Source: SAR202 cluster bacterium Io17-Chloro-G7 (GTDB lineage: Bacteria; Chloroflexota; Dehalococcoidia; UBA3495). Taken from it: 12,912 nt of DNA. The translations under genes and the position numbers were made by a program. Below the pieces are notes generated by a model. It did no database searches. It was given only the letters and a program-made list of their open reading frames with translations, and was not told the origin of the DNA. The DNA is taken from positions 1 through 12,912 of the forward strand of contig MUCU01000046.1 of the NCBI GenBank assembly GCA_002817055.1. The letters are read 5' to 3'. Position 1 is the stretch's first letter, and every line of letters begins with the position of its first letter. This document shows positions 7,568-12,912 of the stretch, piece after piece.

Positions 7568-8965
7568 TCAATAGACCGGCTGCCTGGCCTTCACCCTGGG
7601 AGGCAACTCGGGCTTGGGAATTGTCCAATATGAGACTGCGGCAAAAGTGTATATGACTGCCAATGGAAGCAGAGCCCAGACATAGCTGTCGGTCTTATCC
7701 ACAATCAGACCCATCCAAACCGGGGTGCTCATGGACATGAATTGATCGGGCAAGTGCTGCCAGCCTCGCAAGGTTGCGTAGCTCCGCCGTCCAAAAAAGT
7801 CGCCCATTATGGCCCAAGCAAGGGGATTGGCAGTCTCCGAAAACGCCAGCAAGACTACGAATAGCACGACTTGCCAGATATTCCCAGTGCGGTCCAGGAG
7901 AATTAGCAACGACCCCGCTCCACCGATCATGGCTGCTGCACTTAGTTTCTGCTTCGAAAATTTGTCACCAAGCCAGCCCATTATGGGATTCATGATTAGC
8001 GCAGATAATGACATGAGGCCTACCAACAAAGCCGCCAAGGGTAGGCTGGCATCTTCGGTGCGGCCGGAGCCCATCAAGAACCACACAATCACCGGCGCCA
8101 GCAGGAACGACATTCCCGAATGGACCACGTTGCGCAAGCCGACAGCCCAGACCAGCAGCCAGTAAGACCGCGTTCTCATGGCCTCTTTGACAGTAAAATC
8201 GGCTTCTCCGAACGTTTGAGTTTCCACCATTGACGTAGTTTCTATGCCATCTTCGGGGACCGTCTCTTTGGCATATTCCGGTTCACTCTCTTCTTCATCG
8301 CGGGTCTCAGACCCAGGTTCGGGGGGAGGGTCGCCATCCGGCCGCAGACCCATGGATTCCGGCGAGCGGCGCACTAGTGTGGAGAGCGGAATGACTATGG
8401 CTATTATTATCACCCCGGATATCAAAGCGGATTTCCGCCATCCGGCGTTGAACACCAGCAACCCGATCAAGGGCGCAATGGCTGCGCCACCCAGGGCGCT
8501 GCCAGTACCGGCGACCGACATGGCCAGGCCGCGCCGGCGGCGGAACCATTGGTTAACGGCCGGCATCGTGGCGTTGTTGTAGCCAGCCCTGAACCCTAGG
8601 GACAGCAATCCCACGTACACAAGCACAAAATAGAGGTAACTGTGGGTGAACGACAGAAGGATGAATCCCAACCCAGAGGCAGCGCCTCCCAAGATCATAA
8701 TCCAACGCGGACCGAACCGGTCGGTCATCCAGCCCAGCAAGGGACCTTGGAGGCCTCCCTCCATGCGGCCCAACATTTCAACAAAGGATATTGCGGCGAT
8801 TCCTATACCTAAATCATTACGTATGGGTAAGACGTAGAGGGTGAACCCACGGTTAAACGTGCCGTGCTTCAACGCATCGACGCACATGGAGATACCGACA
8901 ATCCACCATCCGTAGAATATATTTACGCGGCGTTGCCAAAGCTTTTTCGATTTTGTTTCAACCAA
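7568..8965 (-). CDS. MFS transporter (monocarboxylate/OFA-like)
   Basis: A 465-residue inner-membrane carrier with the usual two six-helix halves. The N-terminus NIFYGWWIVGISMCVDALKHG enters helix 1. The helix 2-3 loop carries the major-facilitator motif GWMTDRFGPRW (78-88). FRRRRGLAMSVAGTGSALGG starts the helix 4-5 region, as in monocarboxylate/oxalate-formate-type members. RRSPESMGLRPDG begins the central cytoplasmic loop (about 199-266), which is long and acidic here. The second half repeats the pattern with GWLGDKFSKQK. The substrate is probably an organic acid or similar anion, by family only. The start is TTG at 8965: an in-frame TAA lies 15 nt upstream and the next ATG is inside helix 1. 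No good Shine-Dalgarno is visible. Confidence 0.9.
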   Translation of the reverse strand: MVETKSKKLWQRRVNIFYGWWIVGISMCVDALKHGTFNRGFTLYVLPIRNDLGIGIAAISFVEMLGRMEGGLQGPLLGWMTDRFGPRWIMILGGAASGLGFILLSFTHSYLYFVLVYVGLLSLGFRAGYNNATMPAVNQWFRRRRGLAMSVAGTGSALGGAAIAPLIGLLVFNAGWRKSALISGVIIIAIVIPLSTLVRRSPESMGLRPDGDPPPEPGSETRDEEESEPEYAKETVPEDGIETTSMVETQTFGEADFTVKEAMRTRSYWLLVWAVGLRNVVHSGMSFLLAPVIVWFLMGSGRTEDASLPLAALLVGLMSLSALIMNPIMGWLGDKFSKQKLSAAAMIGGAGSLLILLDRTGNIWQVVLFVVLLAFSETANPLAWAIMGDFFGRRSYATLRGWQHLPDQFMSMSTPVWMGLIVDKTDSYVWALLPLAVIYTFAAVSYWTIPKPELPPRVKARQPVY

Positions 8966-9290
8966 TATTGGGCACCATTACACCGTTATCGGAAAATGCG
9001 AGGTACCACGGCCATCTCTCTGGAGCTGCATCGAGTCGAGGCCGGCAGACCGCCCGGTGATTCGCCGGCATCAGTTTGGTCATGGGAACATACCCACACC
9101 AGATACAAACTCTATCTAATGCGCTTTCCAGAATACCGGGTTTCGCCGGCGCGATTTTCATTCTCTCTTATCCTACCGCCAGAGAATTCCGCAATACAGC
9201 CCTATTTCCAAATTGCCGCCCACCGCCCCTAAAGATTTGCATTAGCAGAGATAGCTTCTACGCAATCTCCTTCGCCGATGGCCCTACATT

Positions 9291-9320
9291 GGTGATGGGA
9301 GGGTGACGGCAAGGTGATGG
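9291..9320. repeat. Three GGTGAYGG copies at 11-bp spacing
   Basis: GGTGATGG (9291-9298), GGTGACGG (9302-9309) and GGTGATGG (9313-9320) start exactly 11 bp apart, close to one helical turn. It may be a protein-binding array or a decayed micro-repeat; no gene start is near enough to name a target. Confidence 0.4.
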
Positions 9321-9555
9321 CAGCGAAGCTCGTCAACCCAATCCATTTCATCGGGTTAAACCGGAAAGTTTGGGATTGCTCCAGGTGAGGGGCGTTGATG
9401 GGGCGTATCTACAAATGTAGCCAGCTTCACGGCGCACCACGGGAACTGGAGCGAGGCTCATTATACCCATCCCTTATACCCTTAGGCCTCCGATGCCAGC
9501 GTCGACGTAGGTCGGCAAATGGCGCCCGGTAAAAAGCGTGGCTCCCCTTTGGGCT

Positions 9556-9648
9556 TCAGACATATTCTATGGGCTGGCCGGTAGCGGGTTCTAAAGTCAG
9601 GCCACGTGGTACGACAGAAAAGGGGATTGGGTACTGCGTGACCGCCAT
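9556..9648 (-). CDS. Possible 30-residue peptide or remnant of a larger gene
   Basis: An ATG at 9648 reads MAVTQYPIPFSVVPRGLTLE and ends PATGQPIEYV before a TGA. The sequence looks more protein-like than random frames, but there is no Shine-Dalgarno before the ATG. The base of the 9653-9760 hairpin sits 4 nt upstream. It could be a genuine micro-protein, the tail of a decayed gene, or chance. I do not recognise a family. Confidence 0.2.
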   Translation of the reverse strand: MAVTQYPIPFSVVPRGLTLEPATGQPIEYV

Positions 9649-9652
9649 ACAG

Positions 9653-9760
9653 CGGGGCGCTTGAAATTGACTACATCAATATCCGGATCAGTCGGATCTG
9701 GATATTCGGACCGGGCAAGAATGCTTGCGATTCAACAACCCTTATGATTCAAGCGCCCCG
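9653..9760 (+). other. 108-nt element able to fold as a three-way junction
   Basis: Three nested helices are visible. P1 is a perfect 13-bp stem (9653-9665 with 9748-9760, CGGGGCGCTTGAA / TTCAAGCGCCCCG). Inside it, P2 is a 12-bp stem with a 5-nt loop (9678-9689 with 9695-9706). P3 is a 5-bp stem with a 4-nt loop (9715-9719 with 9724-9728, GCAAG/CTTGC). The single non-Watson-Crick position in P2 (9685 with 9699) is a G-U pair if the plus strand is the RNA, but C-A on the minus strand, a weak hint for a plus-strand transcript. No T run follows either side. The 13-bp terminal inverted repeats would also fit a small non-autonomous mobile element, but I see no clear target duplication. Confidence 0.45.
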
Positions 9761-9795
9761 AGAACAATCTGATTGCGTATTTCCTAATCTTTGGG

Positions 9796-10191
9796 CTATT
9801 CGTCCAAATTTATCACGATGTTGTCCGGGCCACGGGACAGGACTGCTTCCGCAGGTTCGCCGGTTACATTCCCCTCAATGTGAGGCATGTGAGCGGGAAC
9901 AAAGATGAAGTCTCCGGGACCAGCATCAACAAACTCTTTGAAGTCCTCTCCGAAGTAGACACGTATCTGGCCTTTCAGAACGTAAGCAGCAGTCTCCGCT
10001 TCTCCATGATGATGGGGCGGGCCCAGGGTATTGGGGTCGCAGGTAACATGGCCCAGCCAAATCTTGCTGGCTCCAACAGTGTTGGAGTCGATGCCTGGTT
10101 TTCTGGTCATTCCACGGGTCTGGGTGGTGGTACTTGGGTCCTGGGTACCATGGATGACCTTTAGCTCTTTTCCACCGATTTCAGTGCTCAT
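9796..10191 (-). CDS. Cupin-domain protein
   Basis: A 131-residue single-domain cupin. The metal-binding first motif is GPPHHHGEAETAAYVLKG (57-74), with H60/H62 and E66 as likely ligands. The second is PGDFIFVPAHMPHIEGN, with H104 as the last ligand. The glycines and prolines of the beta-barrel turns are in place, so it probably binds a divalent metal. Small cupins include dioxygenases, isomerases and sugar- or ligand-binding proteins, and the reaction cannot be told from the sequence. The ATG has a perfect AGGAGG 6 nt upstream (10198-10203), suggesting strong translation. It is a single-gene unit, divergent from the MmgE/PrpD gene across a 427-bp gap. Confidence 0.9.
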   Translation of the reverse strand: MSTEIGGKELKVIHGTQDPSTTTQTRGMTRKPGIDSNTVGASKIWLGHVTCDPNTLGPPHHHGEAETAAYVLKGQIRVYFGEDFKEFVDAGPGDFIFVPAHMPHIEGNVTGEPAEAVLSRGPDNIVINLDE

Positions 10192-10534
10192 TTTGCGCCT
10201 CCTATATTGCTGAAATTTCCGGTCATTCGAGTTTATTAGTAGCCCAGCCGCAAATATTCAGGTTACACATTTGACCTCGCCCAATGATACGCTCACGCCT
10301 GTTAGCGTTCAAGCGGGGTTCGGGGATGGCTGCTCTTTCCTCGGTCCCGCCCAAACATCCAAGTCCAAACGTCTTTAAGTCCATAATTCCGCGTGACGCA
10401 TTTGAATCAACCGAGCACGTCCCATCTTGAACCGCCGGGGTTAGGTTATGAACTCTCCGACCAGTTTGTCCACCGTCCTTGCCAGGGTTATCAACTCTAC
10501 CCTTCCATTAATCCACCTTCTGGGGACATTTCGC

Positions 10535-10563
10535 TTGACGGTGCACTCGGCAGGGTCAACAAT
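10535..10563 (+). promoter_or_regulatory. Candidate promoter of the MmgE/PrpD gene
   Basis: TTGACG (10535-10540) and AACAAT (10558-10563) are 17 nt apart; they match the sigma-70 consensus at 5 of 6 and 4 of 6 positions. Start of transcription would be near 10570, about 50 nt before the TTG start codon. Confidence 0.4.
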
Positions 10564-10604
10564 AGAAGATATTTTTGCCTAAAGAATCCCATGGATCTGC
10601 CTAT

Positions 10605-10612
10605 AAGGGAGG
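10605..10612 (+). promoter_or_regulatory. Ribosome binding site deciding the TTG start of the MmgE/PrpD gene
   Basis: AAGGGAGG ends 6 nt before the TTG at 10619. The protein read from this TTG starts with the family-like MDATKRIAEYI, so the TTG start is well supported. Confidence 0.8.
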
Positions 10613-10618
10613 CTTGCT

Positions 10619-11992
10619 TTGGATGCTACCAAGCGTATCGCCGAGTACATCAACACCACCAGTGTGGAAGACTTTCCTCCGGACGCCGTGGAGGCTGCCA
10701 AGGGAGCCATAGTAGACTGCATCGGTTGTGCTTTGGCTGGCTCTTCCGAGCCCTTGGCGGAGGTTTTGACCGATTATGTCAAGTCGATCGGGGGCAATCC
10801 CACCGCCAGCGTAATCGGACGGGGATTCAAGACATCCTCGCCCGAGGCCGCCCTGATAAACGGGGCCATGGGCCATGCACTGGACTACGACGACATTACC
10901 AGGGCGATGAAGGGCCACCCCAGCGTGGTGCTACTGCCGGCAGCATTGGCGTTGGCGGAGGAAGTAGGGACCACAGGACGGGAGCTACTCTTGGCCTATA
11001 TGTTGGGGTTCGAAGTAGCTTGCAGCGTCGGCGACTCGGTCAGCGCCGCCTATTATGACGACCTGGGCTGGCATCCTACCGGCCCTTTGGGGGCTGTGGG
11101 TGCGGCCGCCGCCGCATGCTCGATCCTAAAACTGGACCAAGATCATCTGGCCATGGCAATCTCCCTGGCTGCGTCTCAAGCCGCCGGACTGAGGCAGAAC
11201 TTCGGCACCATGACCAAGCCATACCATGCGGGGGCTTCCTGCCGGGCCGGGGTAACTTCCGCCAAGCTGGTCAAGGCAGGGTTCACCGCCAGCCAGGACG
11301 CGATTGAGGGTCGATTTGGCTTCCTCCGCGCCTTTTCCGGGGGAGCCGGTTACGATGAGAATCAAGTGATGGAAACCCTGGGCCAAAAATGCTACTTGGT
11401 CGACTCGGGTGTGGAGATAAAGAAATACCCTTGCTGCGGCAGCGCTCATCTGGCCCTGGATGCCGCCTATCGCTTGCTGGAACGTGAGACCATCAATGCT
11501 GAAGAAGTTGAGAGCATACAGGTCCAGGTAGACTTCGACCCGCCCCGGTCGTTGATACACGCCAGGCCCACCGCAGGCCTGGAGGGTAAATTCAGCATGC
11601 AATACTGTCTGGCAGCGGCACTTTTGGACCAAAAGGTCGGTCTAGACACGTTCTCGGACCACCAGGTGCAGCGGCCAGAAGCCCAGACCCTGATCCCCAA
11701 AGTCGAGATGCGCCGCATAGCGGGTTACGAGGGGAGGCCAAGCTGGGTTGAAGCCTACAATGAAGTAGAAATTCACATGCAGGATGGCCGCGTACTAAGC
11801 GAGCGGGCCGACCGGGTAACTCAAGGCGCTCTGCGGGGCGTGTCAATGCAGGAAATTCAGATCAAGTTCCAAGACTGCGCTTCCAGGGCCCTTTCCGCCA
11901 CCGCCACCCACGAGCTAATGGGGCTGCTGGATAATCTCGAAAACACAGACGGGATTGGCCGCATGACCGACCTGTTGCGGGGGGAAAGCTGA
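10619..11992 (+). CDS. MmgE/PrpD family protein (2-methylcitrate dehydratase-like)
   Basis: A 457-residue member of the family that includes 2-methylcitrate dehydratase PrpD, aconitate decarboxylase and many enzymes of unknown substrate. It has the all-helical large domain with GHALDYDD (85-92), HPTGPLGAVGAAAAA (152-166), TKPYHAG (199-205) and EIKKYPCCGSAHLALDA (266-282). These are the conserved active-site stretches of the family. A smaller C-terminal alpha/beta domain starts after about residue 285. No prpB or prpC is nearby, so a role in the methylcitrate cycle is not supported; dehydration or decarboxylation of some organic acid is the safest reading. The start is TTG behind AAGGGAGG. It appears to be transcribed alone. 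Confidence 0.92.
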   Translation: MDATKRIAEYINTTSVEDFPPDAVEAAKGAIVDCIGCALAGSSEPLAEVLTDYVKSIGGNPTASVIGRGFKTSSPEAALINGAMGHALDYDDITRAMKGHPSVVLLPAALALAEEVGTTGRELLLAYMLGFEVACSVGDSVSAAYYDDLGWHPTGPLGAVGAAAAACSILKLDQDHLAMAISLAASQAAGLRQNFGTMTKPYHAGASCRAGVTSAKLVKAGFTASQDAIEGRFGFLRAFSGGAGYDENQVMETLGQKCYLVDSGVEIKKYPCCGSAHLALDAAYRLLERETINAEEVESIQVQVDFDPPRSLIHARPTAGLEGKFSMQYCLAAALLDQKVGLDTFSDHQVQRPEAQTLIPKVEMRRIAGYEGRPSWVEAYNEVEIHMQDGRVLSERADRVTQGALRGVSMQEIQIKFQDCASRALSATATHELMGLLDNLENTDGIGRMTDLLRGES

Positions 11993-12011
11993 CGCTCTAC
12001 CTCGGGAAAAT

Positions 12012-12080
12012 GAACGTTCGGCAATTGCCTCTCAAAGGGGCTACACAATTGGTTTTAGGACGGAACGTTGGCAATCTGCC
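12012..12080. repeat. Two imperfect direct repeats after the MmgE/PrpD gene
   Basis: GAACGTTCGGCAATTGCC (12012-12029) recurs as GAACGTTGGCAATCTGCC (12063-12080), with copy starts 51 bp apart. The copies differ by one inserted base on each side of the middle. Each contains the palindrome AACGTT. It may be a duplicated binding site or a scrap of a repeat family; nothing further can be assigned. Confidence 0.35.
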
Positions 12081-12087
12081 CTGCCGT

Positions 12088-12294
12088 TTAAAAGCTGGGT
12101 GGCAGTATAGTATAAATTGAAAGCCGCCCCCCAGGTCTATTGCGAAACGCTATTGTAAAAGGGGGACCATAGATTATCTTTAGTATCTCGTCCTCAGAAG
12201 GCAACTCAACAATCACCTCGTTGTCGACCTCATTGTGGTCAGCAATTTGTAGGATTTGCTCCCATAGGCCTGCAACATCATCGGTCGAGGTCAA
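12088..12294 (-). CDS. Short hypothetical protein, possibly a gene fragment
   Basis: A 68-residue acidic ORF beginning MTSTDDVAGLWEQILQIAD from a TTG, with no good ribosome site. It contains LPSEDEILKIIYGPPFTI and ends GGRLSIYTILPPSF. I do not recognise a family. The same reading frame continues upstream beyond one TAA (12301-12303) into the 31-codon ORF ending FVEFIGDADRF, so it may be the second half of a gene broken by a stop. The piece SEDEILKIIYG resembles STNELLKTVYG in the partial ORF at the right edge of the window. Confidence 0.4.
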   Translation of the reverse strand: MTSTDDVAGLWEQILQIADHNEVDNEVIVELPSEDEILKIIYGPPFTIAFRNRPGGRLSIYTILPPSF

Positions 12295-12300
12295 ACTAAT

Positions 12301-12396
12301 TTAAAATCGATCGGCATCGCCAATAAACTCGACGAAGCCTTCCCTCTCCTCCACTACTAAGCATCGCCCTTTAATTTTCGCTTCAGGTTTGGCCAC
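12301..12396 (-). CDS. Possible 31-residue ORF overlapping its neighbour, probable frameshifted tail
   Basis: Read from a GTG at 12396, the frame gives MAKPEAKIKGRCLVVEEREG followed by FVEFIGDADRF and a TAA. It overlaps the 3' end of the 12357-12584 ORF in a different frame, and upstream in this frame the residues HGWHKSR precede it. The sequence looks like real protein. The simplest explanation is that it is the true C-terminal part of the 12357-12584 gene after a one-base frameshift, giving a product of about 94 residues. No family is recognised. Confidence 0.3.
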   Translation of the reverse strand: MAKPEAKIKGRCLVVEEREGFVEFIGDADRF

Positions 12397-12584
12397 CCGA
12401 CTTTTGTGCCAACCATGCCCTCTTTCTCTGCCCTAATGCCTCTATATGCGGAGGCATAGATCTCTCGGAACGCTGCGTCGCTTACATGCTCCGGCCGGAT
12501 CGCTCTATCTATCTGGTTGAAAAAATCAGCTGCCAGGGCATCATCGATCACGATGGTTTTCTCCGCCTCTTGGGAATCCAACAC
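12357..12584 (-). CDS. Short hypothetical protein
   Basis: A 75-residue ORF from a GTG at 12584, with a TTG next to it, starting 6 nt after the stop of the partial ORF at the right edge, an operon-like spacing. It reads EKTIVIDDALAADFFNQIDR, then HVSDAAFREIYASAYRGIRA, and ends in a basic tail GWPNLKRKLKGDA. The helical-looking body appears genuine, whereas the basic tail may be out of frame (see the overlapping ORF 12301-12396). No family is recognised. A small two- or three-gene module such as a toxin-antitoxin pair is possible, but nothing in the motifs shows it. Confidence 0.45.
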   Translation of the reverse strand: MLDSQEAEKTIVIDDALAADFFNQIDRAIRPEHVSDAAFREIYASAYRGIRAEKEGMVGTKVGWPNLKRKLKGDA

Positions 12585-12590
12585 ACACGT

Positions 12591-12912
12591 CTAATACGTG
12601 CCCGAGGGAATCTCCTTGATTTGAATACGCTGGTGCCAACCTACCGGTGTTACATGCATTCCATAAACTGTTTTTAGCAACTCGTTCGTGCTTAACGAGG
12701 CATACGAGTCACATACTTGCTTAAAAACATCGATAATATTCGCGTTCCCTTGTGCTTCAAGACGCTGCGAGTACTGGATCGCGGCTATGTGGCCAGTCTC
12801 AGTAAAGTTGATTTCAGACTTAGAAACTATCTCAAAACTTGAACATAGTTTGAAATTTAGTTTATGATTTCCCCAAAGGTGTGTGGAGGTGGTTGATGGG
12901 GAAGGGCGAAAT
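12591..12912 (-). CDS. Partial hypothetical protein running off the right edge
   Basis: A reading frame is open from the window edge (first full codon 12911-12909) to a TAG at 12593-12591, about 106 residues, with its start outside the window. The C-terminal part looks like coding sequence: SEINFTETGHIAAIQYSQRL, then NIIDVFKQVCDSYASLSTNE, LLKTVYGMHVTPVGWHQRI and ending KEIPSGTY. It is richer in A/T than the genes to the left. I do not recognise the family. It ends 6 nt before the GTG of the next short ORF, so the two are probably co-transcribed. Confidence 0.5.
   Translation of the reverse strand, partial: FRPSPSTTSTHLWGNHKLNFKLCSSFEIVSKSEINFTETGHIAAIQYSQRLEAQGNANIIDVFKQVCDSYASLSTNELLKTVYGMHVTPVGWHQRIQIKEIPSGTY

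Larger units (their letters stand above)
8966..9795. other. 830-bp gene-poor region between MFS and cupin genes
   Basis: I find no convincing protein gene here. Open frames on either strand up to about 120 codons have no recognisable motifs and no good ribosome sites. What can be seen is a triple 8-mer repeat at 9291-9320, two TTATACCC copies 13 bp apart (9461-9468 and 9474-9481), a 30-codon minus-strand ORF (9556-9648) and the foldable element 9653-9760. The region must also hold the MFS promoter on the minus strand, but I cannot pick it out. Confidence 0.55.
10192..10618. other. Intergenic region between divergent cupin and MmgE/PrpD genes
   Basis: No gene is supported here. It holds the cupin ribosome site at its left edge, a weak ACGCT/AGCGT stem near 10290-10310, and a candidate promoter and strong ribosome site for the MmgE/PrpD gene at its right edge. 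A cupin promoter must lie on the minus strand but no close match to consensus stands out. Confidence 0.5.

Noticed and set aside
8864..9232. A 122-codon plus-strand ORF upstream of the MFS gene
   Set aside because: It partly lies antisense to the MFS start, has no ribosome site and shows no recognisable motif.
9653..9760. Integron attC site
   Set aside because: The length and stem suggest attC, and TTCAAGCG is reminiscent, but the required RYYYAAC and GTTRRRY ends are not present, and there is no integrase or cassette array.
9653..9760. Intrinsic terminator of the cupin gene
   Set aside because: The structure lies shortly downstream of the cupin stop, but no T run follows it on the minus strand and the shape is multi-branched.
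10393..11058. A 221-codon plus-strand ORF overlapping the MmgE/PrpD start
   Set aside because: It is an out-of-frame shadow of the MmgE/PrpD gene; its residues are Arg/Gly/His-rich and show no family motifs.

Overview
The window looks like chromosomal DNA of a free-living heterotrophic bacterium with moderate to slightly high GC. TTG or GTG starts are frequent (E1 beta, E2, LipB, MFS, MmgE/PrpD), several of them behind clear Shine-Dalgarno sequences. The gene mix is amidohydrolase_2, MmgE/PrpD, cupin, Uma2, an MFS carrier with a GWWIV start and a branched-chain-type 2-oxo acid dehydrogenase. That mix recalls Chloroflexota of the Dehalococcoidia/SAR202 kind. This is inference from gene content; there is no rRNA or marker gene here to prove it.

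Layout. 123-4492 (+): an operon for a 2-oxo acid dehydrogenase, E1 alpha, E1 beta and lipoyl-bearing E2, followed by lipB (octanoyltransferase). LipB supplies the octanoyl precursor of the lipoyl arm carried by E2. The E1 and E2 signatures favour the branched-chain (Bkd) type over pyruvate dehydrogenase. No E3 and no lipA are in the window. The operon ends in a perfect 36-bp palindrome that lies inside the last codons of lipB. 4500-5428 (-): a metal-dependent amidohydrolase split into two frames at an ATGA junction, with all metal ligands kept across the two parts. 5539-6814 (+): a sigma-70-like promoter and a fold-type I PLP aminotransferase. 6902-8965 (-): a Uma2-family (PD-(D/E)XK-like) protein and, upstream of it, an MFS transporter. 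8966-9795: an 830-bp stretch with no convincing gene. It holds an 11-bp-periodic triple repeat, a 30-codon minus-strand ORF and a 108-nt element that can fold as a three-way junction. 9796-10191 (-): a small cupin. 10192-10618: an intergenic region with a candidate promoter. 10619-11992 (+): a MmgE/PrpD-family protein. 12088-12912 (-): a lower-GC cluster of short, unrecognised or broken ORFs, including a coding frame that runs off the right edge.

How it works together. The left third is a coherent unit: a lipoylated dehydrogenase and the enzyme that starts its cofactor. The middle and right hold isolated catabolic or accessory enzymes in alternating orientation with no obvious shared pathway. 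I found no CRISPR array, tRNA, rRNA, transposase or phage gene, and nothing that clearly amounts to a new multi-gene system. The most unexplained items are the folded 108-nt element, the split amidohydrolase, the palindrome inside lipB and the minus-strand ORF cluster at the right edge.
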